Below are positions 51,826 to 59,593 of a DNA stretch of 64,000 bases, one piece after another (position 1 is the stretch's first letter; every line of letters starts with the position of its first letter). Where the stretch lies: the NCBI GenBank assembly GCA_030647775.1, contig JAUSJC010000010.1, positions 248,001 through 312,000 of the forward strand, read 5' to 3'. The stretch is from Candidatus Curtissbacteria bacterium (lineage in GTDB: Bacteria; Patescibacteria; Microgenomatia; Curtissbacterales; GWA2-41-24). A program made the translations under genes and the position numbers. The notes below the pieces were generated by a model that saw only the letters and a program-made list of their open reading frames with translations, did no database searches and had not been told where the DNA came from.

Positions 51826-53631
51826 ATGAAAAAGAATCTTATTTTGAACGAAAATCAGAGAACCACGGCCTTTAGACCGTGGGAATCTATTTTTATTATC
51901 TTCTTGTTTTTTTTCTCAATTATTATCTCAAGCCCTTTTCTAAAACCCGGATTTTATACGGTGCATGATGATCAGCAATTCGCCAGGCTTTTCGAATTTG
52001 ATAAATCTCTAAGATCCGGTCAAGTCCCGCCGCGTTGGGTCGAAGACTTAGGCTTTGGTTTTGGCTATCCGCTGTTTGTATTTTATCCGCCGCTTGTCTA
52101 TTTTTTGGGAGAGGCGTTTCATCTTGCTGGTTGGGGATATATCGATTCGATAAAACTTGTCTTTTTTATATCAGTATTCGGATCGGCAGTTGCCATGTAC
52201 ATTTTGACTAGAGAATTCTGGGGGAAGCTCGAGGCCTTTACCTCCAGCATGTTTTACATCTTCGCTCCTTATAGAGCTCTTGATATCTACGTTAGAGGGG
52301 CCTTAGCGGAAAGTTTTTCATTTGTTTGGCTGCCTCTTCTCTTCTGGTCATTTTACAAGCTGCAAAAAACCCAAAAGCCAGTCTATATTATAGCTTCCGG
52401 GTCTTTTTTGGCTCTCCTTATGCTCACCCATAATTTAATATTTATTCCTTTCATGCTGATTCTTCCTATTTTCCTCCTTTTCCTTCTTTGGCAATCTAAA
52501 AGCAAAAAGCTATTCCTAATTGGAAGTCTTATTTCTTTTATTATTGCTTTTGGAGCCAGTGCCTTTTTTTGGATACCGGCACTTTTGGAAAAAAGATTTA
52601 CAATCGTTGACCAATTACTTTTAGTTAATCTTGCCGATTTTCGAATGCATTTTGTTTATCCCGAGCAACTCTGGAATTGGCCATGGGGCTTTGGCGGTTC
52701 AGCGCCCGGACTAACAGACGGCATCTCTTTCAAAATAGGTAAGCTCCACGTTATTGTCTCACTTCTTGCATTTAGCTTAACAATACTACAGCTTGTCAAA
52801 GACAAGATAAAATCAAAACAATCAACTATTTCGAGTCCACGAGAAACAAGCGCTCTTATATTTTTTGCCCTATTCTTATTTTCGGCATTTATGACCACAT
52901 CTTACTCGCAGTTGATCTGGGATTTTATACCCCCTCTTGCCTATCTTCAATTCCCTTGGCGTTTTCTGACATTTGTTATTCTGACAGGTTCAATCTTGGC
53001 AGGTGCCTTTATCTATTTTTTAAGGCTAGAGATTTTAAAAATAGTTTTTTCGGTACTTTTAATCTCTCTTTTAATTTTTCCGAACCTTAAGCTTTTTAAG
53101 CCCCAGACCTACAGGGAAAATTTAACGGACAAAATTGTGACCTCAAAGGAGGTCATTAATTGGGATGTTTCATCATCGTCATTTGAGTACGCGCCAAAAG
53201 GCGTCGAGCTTTATAAAAATAGCCGGGGAGCCAATGTCATCAAAATTGAAAAATCCCAAATCCCCAAGGAAAAACTAGAAATTTTATCAGGGGTAGCCCA
53301 AATTAATTTGTCAAAAAATAATCCGTCGGATTTAGAGTTTGATATCAATGCCAAAGAAGACACTAAACTCAAAGCAAACATTTTTTCCTTTCCGGGATGG
53401 CAATTAAAAATTGATGGGAATCTGTCACCAATTAACGACGATAACAACCTTAAGTTGATCACATTCAATATTCCGTCGGGGTTGCACCATGTAGAACTCG
53501 CCTTCAAAAACAGCCTGGTCATAAGTCTAGCAAACTTGATAACGCTTATGACACTGGTGGCACTTGTAATAATTATTATGTTTAGGAATAATCAACGAGT
53601 TAAAACAAAACTAAAATATGTCAGACCCTGA
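51826..53631 (+). CDS. PTPS-related (GT-C-like) polytopic membrane protein
   Basis: 601 residues from ATG 51826; GTG 51781 is an alternative in a hairpin. About eleven to twelve helices. VHDDQQF, VPPRWVEDLGFGFGYPLFVF and YRALDIYVRGALAES parallel the 44680 protein. C-terminal beta domain FPGWQLKIDG and IPSGLHHVELAF. Residues 13-21 (TTAFRPWES) are encoded by a palindrome CCACGG-CCTTTAGA-CCGTGG, which looks like a repeat insertion in the N-terminus. Ends 14 nt inside the flippase gene. Confidence 0.72.
   Translation: MKKNLILNENQRTTAFRPWESIFIIFLFFFSIIISSPFLKPGFYTVHDDQQFARLFEFDKSLRSGQVPPRWVEDLGFGFGYPLFVFYPPLVYFLGEAFHLAGWGYIDSIKLVFFISVFGSAVAMYILTREFWGKLEAFTSSMFYIFAPYRALDIYVRGALAESFSFVWLPLLFWSFYKLQKTQKPVYIIASGSFLALLMLTHNLIFIPFMLILPIFLLFLLWQSKSKKLFLIGSLISFIIAFGASAFFWIPALLEKRFTIVDQLLLVNLADFRMHFVYPEQLWNWPWGFGGSAPGLTDGISFKIGKLHVIVSLLAFSLTILQLVKDKIKSKQSTISSPRETSALIFFALFLFSAFMTTSYSQLIWDFIPPLAYLQFPWRFLTFVILTGSILAGAFIYFLRLEILKIVFSVLLISLLIFPNLKLFKPQTYRENLTDKIVTSKEVINWDVSSSSFEYAPKGVELYKNSRGANVIKIEKSQIPKEKLEILSGVAQINLSKNNPSDLEFDINAKEDTKLKANIFSFPGWQLKIDGNLSPINDDNNLKLITFNIPSGLHHVELAFKNSLVISLANLITLMTLVALVIIIMFRNNQRVKTKLKYVRP
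51861..51880. repeat. Palindrome CCACGG-CCTTTAGA-CCGTGG in coding sequence
   Basis: Six-bp arms around CCTTTAGA, in frame in the N-terminus of the PTPS-related gene. Similar hairpins occur at ends of IS200/IS605-type elements and REP sequences, so this may be a trace of one; no transposase is present. Confidence 0.5.
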
Positions 53632-55090
53632 TTTTGAACTGGATATCGAACTTATCACCAAAAGAGCTATTTCCGGAGTTGTTACCTTTACCCTAAGGAC
53701 ATTTTTCCTCCAGATATTCACTTTCTTTGCCACCTTTATTTTAACTATTCTCCTTGAGCCCTCAATTTTCGGAATTTTCTTTGTCGTTTCTGCTCTTTTA
53801 AATTTCTTGGTTTACTTTTCGGATATTGGTCTGGCTGCTGCTCTCATTCAGAAAAAAGAAAAGCCGACCGAAGAAGATTTGGCAACAACTTTCACAATTC
53901 AACAGGTCATAATTTTAACTCTCGTCACAGTAGGCTTATTGTTCTCTTCCCAAGTAGCCAAGTTCTATAATTTAGACGCGAATGGTCTGCAGCTTTTAAG
54001 AGTCCTTATTTTTTCGCTGGTCCTCTCGTCACTGAAAACAATTCCCTCTATTATTCTTGAGCGCCAGTTGAAATTTAGCCGGCTTGTCATTCCCCAAATA
54101 CTGGAAAACGTTGCCTTTTATACTGTCGCGGTCGTGCTTGCTTATCTCAAATTTGGTATAGCCGCCTTTACTTGGGCAGTTCTGGCAAGGGGTATCACGG
54201 GCCTCGTTACGATCTACATTCTTTCCCCGTGGATTCCAAAGCTATCCTTCAATAAAGCCGTTGCAAAAAGTCTCACGTCATTTGGTGTACCTTTCCAGTT
54301 AAATAGCATCCTTGCTCTCCTAAAAGATGATTTGCTCACAGTTTTTTTGGGAAAAATCTTGTCATTCACCCAAATCGGTTACATTGGCTGGGCACAAAAA
54401 TGGGCCTTCATTCCACTGCGATTTTTTATGGACAATGTTAACAAAGTTACCTTCCCCGCTTACTCCCGAATGCAATCACATTCGGAAAAACTCGGCAAAG
54501 CCATTGAGAAATCAATATTTTTCGTCACTTATTTTGTCTACCCGTCAGTTTTTGGAATGGCCGCCATTGCTCCAAAAGTCATAGATATAATCCCCAAATA
54601 TGGCAAATGGGAACCTGCCCTTCCTCTCCTATATCTTTTTGGTGTAAATGCTATTTTCTCGGCAGTTTCTACAACTTTTACTAATGCTCTTTTTGCAACG
54701 GGTCGTCCTAAGATAGTCTTAAAATTCATGGTCTTTTGGACAACTTCAACTTGGCTCCTTACTTATCCATTGGTTTCCAAATTTGGGTACGTCGGGGTGG
54801 GTATTGCTTCTGCAATCGTCGCCGTAACTTCGATTGCCACGGTTTACTTTGTCAAAAAAGAAATCCCCATTTCTGTCGGCAAAAGCATAATCGGACCACT
54901 AGCCATATCCATTACTATGTTCTTAGTAGTTAAATCCCTCCAAAATGTCCTAGTGCCCAACCTACTTGGCTTAATTATTACAATCATAAGCGGAGTCGTT
55001 GTCTATATTATTCTCTCGTTCGCGGTTTTCCGCAGACACCTGTTTGAAGATGCTATGATTATTATTAAATCTCTGCTCTCCAAATCTTAA
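53618..55090 (+). CDS. Wzx-type polysaccharide flippase (MOP superfamily)
   Basis: 490 residues, about fourteen helices. Starts with a short acidic cytosolic segment, then GVVTFTLRTFFLQIFTF. Blocks LEPSIFGIFFVVSAL, ISDIGLAAALIQKK-like SDIGLAAALIQ and LKTIPSIILERQLKFSRL are typical of Wzx/TuaB-like transporters. It moves undecaprenyl-linked sugar units across the membrane, so the locus makes at least part of its glycan in the cytosol. Overlaps its upstream neighbour by 14 nt. Confidence 0.88.
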   Translation: MSDPDFELDIELITKRAISGVVTFTLRTFFLQIFTFFATFILTILLEPSIFGIFFVVSALLNFLVYFSDIGLAAALIQKKEKPTEEDLATTFTIQQVIILTLVTVGLLFSSQVAKFYNLDANGLQLLRVLIFSLVLSSLKTIPSIILERQLKFSRLVIPQILENVAFYTVAVVLAYLKFGIAAFTWAVLARGITGLVTIYILSPWIPKLSFNKAVAKSLTSFGVPFQLNSILALLKDDLLTVFLGKILSFTQIGYIGWAQKWAFIPLRFFMDNVNKVTFPAYSRMQSHSEKLGKAIEKSIFFVTYFVYPSVFGMAAIAPKVIDIIPKYGKWEPALPLLYLFGVNAIFSAVSTTFTNALFATGRPKIVLKFMVFWTTSTWLLTYPLVSKFGYVGVGIASAIVAVTSIATVYFVKKEIPISVGKSIIGPLAISITMFLVVKSLQNVLVPNLLGLIITIISGVVVYIILSFAVFRRHLFEDAMIIIKSLLSKS

Positions 55091-55091
55091 A

Positions 55092-55997
55092 ATGAAAATT
55101 TCAGTTGTTATTTCCGCATTCAATGAAGAAAAAATGATCGAGGATTGTTTAAAGTCGGCTAAGCTGGTGGCAGATGAGATAATCTTAGTCGACAATACTT
55201 CACAGGATTCAACTGTCGAAATTGCCAAAAAATATACGGATAAGATCTTTATTCGTCCAAACGACCCTGTGATGTTAAATAGGAATAAAAACTTCGGTTT
55301 TTCCAAGGCAACAGGCGACTGGATTATTTCCCTTGATGCGGACGAAAGAATTACCGGGCAGTTGGCATCTGAAATTAAAAAAGCAGTTGCTAAAAAAGAT
55401 TTTAATGGTTGGGAAATCCCCAGAAAAAATATAATCTTTGGGAAATGGATAAGGCACTCAATTTGGTGGCCGGATTATAATTTAAGACTTTTTAGAAGGG
55501 GATACGGCAAATTTGCTGAAAAGCACGTTCACGAAAAATTGGACGTTAAAGGAGAAATCGGCCAATTAGAAAATCCTATGACTCATTATAACTATCAAAC
55601 GGTCTCCCAATTTATCGGGAAGCTTGATAAAACTTATACCGAGTCAGAAGTTGATAATTTTTTGAAAAGCGGCAAAAGCATTTTTTGGTACGATGCCATT
55701 CGTTGGCCGGCCAACGATTTTATTAAAACCTTCTTTTTTCAACAAGGCTATAAAGACGGTCTGCACGGCCTGATCCTTTCTCAACTCCAGGCATTTTATG
55801 CGCTTATCTTTTTTGCCAAGGTTTGGGAAAGAAAAGAAAACTTTAAAGATCTAACACCTGATAATTTCTTCATGGAATTTCTAAAGGAATTGTCGCAAAT
55901 TGCCAAAGATATAAAATACTGGATTTATGAAGTACTAATGGAAGAAAATCCTGCTAAAAAAATCCTCTTTAGAATTAAAAGAAGGCTAAATCTTTAG
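55092..55997 (+). CDS. GT2 glycosyltransferase (WaaE/KdtX-like)
   Basis: 301 residues. VVISAFNEEKMIEDCL (about 4-19), VDNTSQDST, and DADER (about 78-82), which is the DxD-type motif of WaaE-like beta-1,4-glucosyltransferases. WWPDYNLRLFRRG and HEKLDVKG match the same group. C-terminal part has amphipathic helices. It begins one base after the flippase stop. Confidence 0.85.
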   Translation: MKISVVISAFNEEKMIEDCLKSAKLVADEIILVDNTSQDSTVEIAKKYTDKIFIRPNDPVMLNRNKNFGFSKATGDWIISLDADERITGQLASEIKKAVAKKDFNGWEIPRKNIIFGKWIRHSIWWPDYNLRLFRRGYGKFAEKHVHEKLDVKGEIGQLENPMTHYNYQTVSQFIGKLDKTYTESEVDNFLKSGKSIFWYDAIRWPANDFIKTFFFQQGYKDGLHGLILSQLQAFYALIFFAKVWERKENFKDLTPDNFFMEFLKELSQIAKDIKYWIYEVLMEENPAKKILFRIKRRLNL

Positions 55998-56023
55998 TGG
56001 AGTTCGAGAACCGGCGTCTCCTC

Positions 56024-56060
56024 ATTATATCAGCCGCCGAAGACACTACCCTGATATAAT
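56024..56060. promoter_or_regulatory. Inverted repeat with TATAAT before a GT2 gene
   Basis: ATTATATCAG (56024-56033) and CTGATATAAT (56051-56060) form a 10-bp stem around 17 nt. TATAAT (56055-56060) is in the right arm but has no clear -35. Sits 59 nt before ATG 56119 in a 121-nt gap. Confidence 0.4.
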
Positions 56061-56118
56061 TACTCAGTGCATTTCAGAAAGTTAAATCGCCGGCCCAAAT
56101 CTTAGATAAATAACAACC

Positions 56119-57018
56119 ATGGATCAACTAAAAATAGCGATTGTTGTCTTAAATTATAAAGGCTTGGGAGAAACGCTCGAATGTCTTGAGTCTTTAAGAC
56201 GCTGTGCAAAAGGAAATTACAATGTCGAAATAATTGTTGTCGAAAACGGGTCGGATGACGGATCGGTTGAAGCGCTTTCCAAAATAAAGGACACACATTT
56301 TGTGGCAAATAATAAAAATCTAGGATTCTCAGGAGGGATGAATAGCGGAATAAGATATGCGCTAAAAAGAAACGCCGATTATATTATCATTTTAAATAAC
56401 GACACCATAGTCGACAAAAATCTCGTCGTAACTCTTGCTAAGTCGGCACAAAGTGCCGATATTGTTGCCCCGAAAATTTATTTCGCCCCGGGTTTTGAAT
56501 TTCATAAGGATAGATACAAAAAGCAAGACCTTGGCAAAGTTATATGGTATGCCGGAGGTTCTATCGACTGGAAAAATATACTTGGAATACATACGGGAGT
56601 TGACGAGATAGACAAAGGCCAATTTGCAAAGTATAAAGAAATTGATTTCGCAACCGGCGCCTGTATGCTTATAAAAAAAGAGGTCTTTGAAAAGATTGGC
56701 CTTCTTGACGAAAAATATTTTTTATATCTGGAAGATATGGATTTTTGTGTCAGGGTCAAAAAGGCAGGATTTAAAATAAAATTTTGCCCAGGAGCCATTT
56801 TATGGCATAAAAATGCCGTCTCTGCTGGCGGTTCCGGATCAAAACTTCAGGACTACTATATAACCCGCAACAGGCTTCTTTTTGCTTTTAAATACGCAAA
56901 GCCAAGGACAAAAATTGCCGTTTTAAAACAAATCATTTTACAATCCGGCGATCCTCTTAAAAGAAAGGCTCTGATTGACTTCTTAACTTTCAAATTTGGA
57001 GCAAAACAATTTACATAA
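56119..57018 (+). CDS. GT2 rhamnosyltransferase-like glycosyltransferase
   Basis: 299 residues. IVVLNYKGLGETLECLESL (about 7-25), VVENGSDDGSVE, NLGFSGGMNSGI, LNNDT metal motif (about 92-96) and TGACMLIKKEVFEKIG, then LEDMDFCVR. This is the WbbL-like family that often adds rhamnose, which fits the rmlABCD set. ATG 56119 is used. Confidence 0.85.
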   Translation: MDQLKIAIVVLNYKGLGETLECLESLRRCAKGNYNVEIIVVENGSDDGSVEALSKIKDTHFVANNKNLGFSGGMNSGIRYALKRNADYIIILNNDTIVDKNLVVTLAKSAQSADIVAPKIYFAPGFEFHKDRYKKQDLGKVIWYAGGSIDWKNILGIHTGVDEIDKGQFAKYKEIDFATGACMLIKKEVFEKIGLLDEKYFLYLEDMDFCVRVKKAGFKIKFCPGAILWHKNAVSAGGSGSKLQDYYITRNRLLFAFKYAKPRTKIAVLKQIILQSGDPLKRKALIDFLTFKFGAKQFT

Positions 57019-57019
57019 C

Positions 57020-57805
57020 ATGAATATCTCAGCCCTTGTTCTCGCTAGAAATGAAGAGGAAATGATCAAAGATTGTCTAAGTCAACTAAATTTTGTTGAT
57101 GAAATAATTATTCTAGACCAGGGCTCAACAGATAAAACCCGCCAAATCGCCAAAAAATATACAAAAAAAATATTTACAACATCCTATGAATCATTTGCGA
57201 AAAATCGTGAAATCTTAGCTGCTCACGCAAAAAGTGATTGGCTACTTTACATAGATGTCGACGAAAGGTTTGATAATGAGGTAATTGAAGAAATTAAAGA
57301 AGCTATCAGGCAGCAAAAATATCAGGCCTTCTACTTCCCCAGAAAAAACATCATTCTTGGAAAATGGCTCAGGCACGGCGGCTGGTTTCCGGATTACGTG
57401 CCGAAGCTTTTTGAAAGAGGTTCCTTAAAAGGTTGGACGGGGCAAGTTCATGAAAGCCCAAAGGTAGACGGGGCATTTGGATATTTCAAAACGCCCATTA
57501 CGCATTTAACTGCCAGAAATTTAAGTTCGATGCTTGGAAAAACTATTAAATGGGCTAAGGTCGAAGCCGATCTGGCTTATAGTGCCAACCATCCCCGGGT
57601 AACAATCACCAGGGTTATTTGGGCAGCCGCCAAGGAATTCTCCGGACGTTATTTTGTAAAACTCGGTCTTCTGGATGGATTTATCGGTTTTATCGAAGCA
57701 GTCTATCAGGCCCTCCATCGAGCGATAACCCTCGTCTATTTATGGGAAACACAAAATAATATTCAAGAATTGTTTGAAAAAACCAAGGACAAATTAAATG
57801 AATAA
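57020..57805 (+). CDS. GT2 glycosyltransferase (WaaE/KdtX-like)
   Basis: 261 residues from ATG 57020, one base after the previous stop. ALVLARNEEEMIKDCL, DQGSTDKTR, DVDERF (about 74-79), PRKNIILGKWLRHGGWFPDY and HESPKVDG. Paralogue of the gene at 55092, whose PRKNIIFGKWIRHSIWWPDY aligns. The gene ends ATGAATAA, where its stop lies within the first tandem repeat of the next gene. Confidence 0.85.
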   Translation: MNISALVLARNEEEMIKDCLSQLNFVDEIIILDQGSTDKTRQIAKKYTKKIFTTSYESFAKNREILAAHAKSDWLLYIDVDERFDNEVIEEIKEAIRQQKYQAFYFPRKNIILGKWLRHGGWFPDYVPKLFERGSLKGWTGQVHESPKVDGAFGYFKTPITHLTARNLSSMLGKTIKWAKVEADLAYSANHPRVTITRVIWAAAKEFSGRYFVKLGLLDGFIGFIEAVYQALHRAITLVYLWETQNNIQELFEKTKDKLNE

Positions 57806-58547
57806 GCACAGCTTTTCTTCGAATAAGCACAGCTTTTCTTCGAATAAGCATGGCTTTTCTTCGAATAAGCACTTTCTTTTTTACGACACTTATGAAAGAC
57901 ATAAAAAAATCGGCGGTTTAATCAAAAACGGTGAAACGGTACTGGATGTTGGCGGAGCCGCCAATCACCTGTCACAATTTGCCAAACCACGGAAGATTAT
58001 CACTGCCAACCTGTCCGGTGGCGAAAATTCCGATGTGATAATTAAGGGAGACAAATTACCTTTTAAAAATAATTCTTTTGACGTTGTTTGTTCAATTGAT
58101 GTCCTTGAACATCTTCCCAAAAATGATAGAGCGAAATTCATTAAAGAGTTAAAAAGGGTAGCAGCCAAAAGAATTATCTTGTCTTTTCCCATCCAAACCC
58201 CCCAGCATGAGGCCTACGAACGCCAAACCCAAGAATGGCTCCAGTCCAAGGGGAAAGATGTCACCTATTTGAAAGAACACATAAAATTTGGACTTCCGGA
58301 AAAAGATGAAATCTTAAATATAACAAAGGGCCAAAAAACTGCTATGATTTATTCCGGCAATACCAATGTAAATAAATTCCTTTTCATGCTATTTATATTT
58401 GATCCAAGATTAAAATTCATAAGAAAATTAACGTACTGCGCCAAACTTGTCTTTAATTTGGTAACGAACAGGTTGTTTTATGAGATCCTATCCAATAAAA
58501 AATTTAGAAAATCGGTAAATCGCGCCTACTTAATCATTGAAAAATGA
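57798..58547 (+). CDS. SAM-dependent methyltransferase with an N-terminal heptapeptide repeat
   Basis: 249 residues. N-terminus is three copies of NKHSFSS or NKHGFSS (residues 2-22) from a 21-bp tandem repeat. The class I methyltransferase fold follows: VLDVGGAANHLSQF (about 46-59, motif I), DVVCSIDVLEHLPKNDR (about 93-109) and RIILSFPIQTP. It probably methylates a sugar or lipid in the glycan pathway. Overlaps the previous gene by eight bases and the next by four. Confidence 0.82.
   Translation: MNKHSFSSNKHSFSSNKHGFSSNKHFLFYDTYERHKKIGGLIKNGETVLDVGGAANHLSQFAKPRKIITANLSGGENSDVIIKGDKLPFKNNSFDVVCSIDVLEHLPKNDRAKFIKELKRVAAKRIILSFPIQTPQHEAYERQTQEWLQSKGKDVTYLKEHIKFGLPEKDEILNITKGQKTAMIYSGNTNVNKFLFMLFIFDPRLKFIRKLTYCAKLVFNLVTNRLFYEILSNKKFRKSVNRAYLIIEK
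57801..57872. repeat. 21-bp tandem repeat at the start of the methyltransferase gene
   Basis: Unit AATAAGCACAGCTTTTCTTCG at 57801-57821, 57822-57842 and, with two changes, 57843-57863, then a partial copy. The unit length is a multiple of three, so copy changes keep the frame. The first unit contains the stop codon of the upstream gene. Confidence 0.95.
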
Positions 58548-59593
58548 AATTTGGTTTTTATAGTCCTTATCTTGACACGTTTGGTGGGGGGGAGAGATAT
58601 ATGCTGTCCCTTGCCTCTCATCTTGCCCAAAACCATTTAGTTGATATTTTTTGGGATGATGTAAATATTAAACCTCCACTGGCGCGATTTTTAAAAATAG
58701 ATCTTACTAAAACGAGGTTTGTTAAAAATATTTTTGCAGAAAGTTTAGCCAAAAGGGCATTTGCAATGCTTGGCTATAATTTAATTTTTGTTCTTTCCGA
58801 TGGCTCTATTCCCTCCACATTCGCGCCCAAAAATATTCTTCATTTTCAAGTGCCATTTAACTTCCAGGGGACAAGCCTTAGCAATAAGCTGAAATTAAAA
58901 AGATATAACTACGTTGTCTGCAACTCCAATTTTACAAAAAAATTTATAGACAAGAGTTTTAATGTTAACTCAATAGTTATATACCCCCCAGTCGATATCC
59001 AATCAATAAAACCGGGGAAAAAAGAAAATTTAATAATTTCAGTCGGCCGTTTTAGCGCCCACCAGCTTCATCCCAAAAAGCAGGAAGTATTGATAGAAAT
59101 ATTTAAAGAACTTTCAAAAAAGGCAAAGGGATGGCGTCTTGTTTTGGCAGGGCAGGCAAAAAAAGAAGACGAGAAATATTTACGGCAGCTCAAAAAGGCT
59201 TGTCGCGGTTTTGCTATCAGAATAGAAGAAAATATGCCGATTGAGGAATTAGGGAAATTATATTCGCAGGCATCAATCTATTGGCACGCGACTGGATTTG
59301 GCGAGGACGAATTAAAAAACCCCGAAAAAATGGAGCACTTCGGAATTTCTACTGTTGAAGCTCAGGCTGGCGGTGCGGTTCCGGTAGTAATCGATAAAGG
59401 GGGGCAAAAAGAGATAGTCCAAGAAGGCAAAAATGGTCTTCTTTGGACGACAAAAGCCCAGCTTTATGAACAAACTTTAAGGCTGATTAACTCACCCGAT
59501 CTCATCGAAAAACTTTCCCTGGCGGCTATTAGAAATAGTAAAAGATTTGACCAGGAAAAATTCTTCCGCAAATATGGAGAGATCATTTTATAA
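58544..59593 (+). CDS. GT4 family glycosyltransferase
   Basis: 349 residues, GT-B fold. N-terminal GGGERYMLSLASHLA (about 14-28), hinge ISVGRFSAHQLHPKKQ (about 163-178), and C-terminal EHFGISTVEAQAGGAVPVV (about 265-283) with the EX7E pattern of retaining GT4 enzymes. Cytosolic. The only GT4 member in the window. Its last 20 nt overlap the YfhO-like gene. Confidence 0.88.
   Translation: MKFGFYSPYLDTFGGGERYMLSLASHLAQNHLVDIFWDDVNIKPPLARFLKIDLTKTRFVKNIFAESLAKRAFAMLGYNLIFVLSDGSIPSTFAPKNILHFQVPFNFQGTSLSNKLKLKRYNYVVCNSNFTKKFIDKSFNVNSIVIYPPVDIQSIKPGKKENLIISVGRFSAHQLHPKKQEVLIEIFKELSKKAKGWRLVLAGQAKKEDEKYLRQLKKACRGFAIRIEENMPIEELGKLYSQASIYWHATGFGEDELKNPEKMEHFGISTVEAQAGGAVPVVIDKGGQKEIVQEGKNGLLWTTKAQLYEQTLRLINSPDLIEKLSLAAIRNSKRFDQEKFFRKYGEIIL

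Noticed and set aside
57690..57902. Minus-strand ORF over the 21-bp repeat (RRKAMLIRRKAVLI)
   Set aside because: Antisense shadow of the tandem repeat; no start signal or family resemblance.
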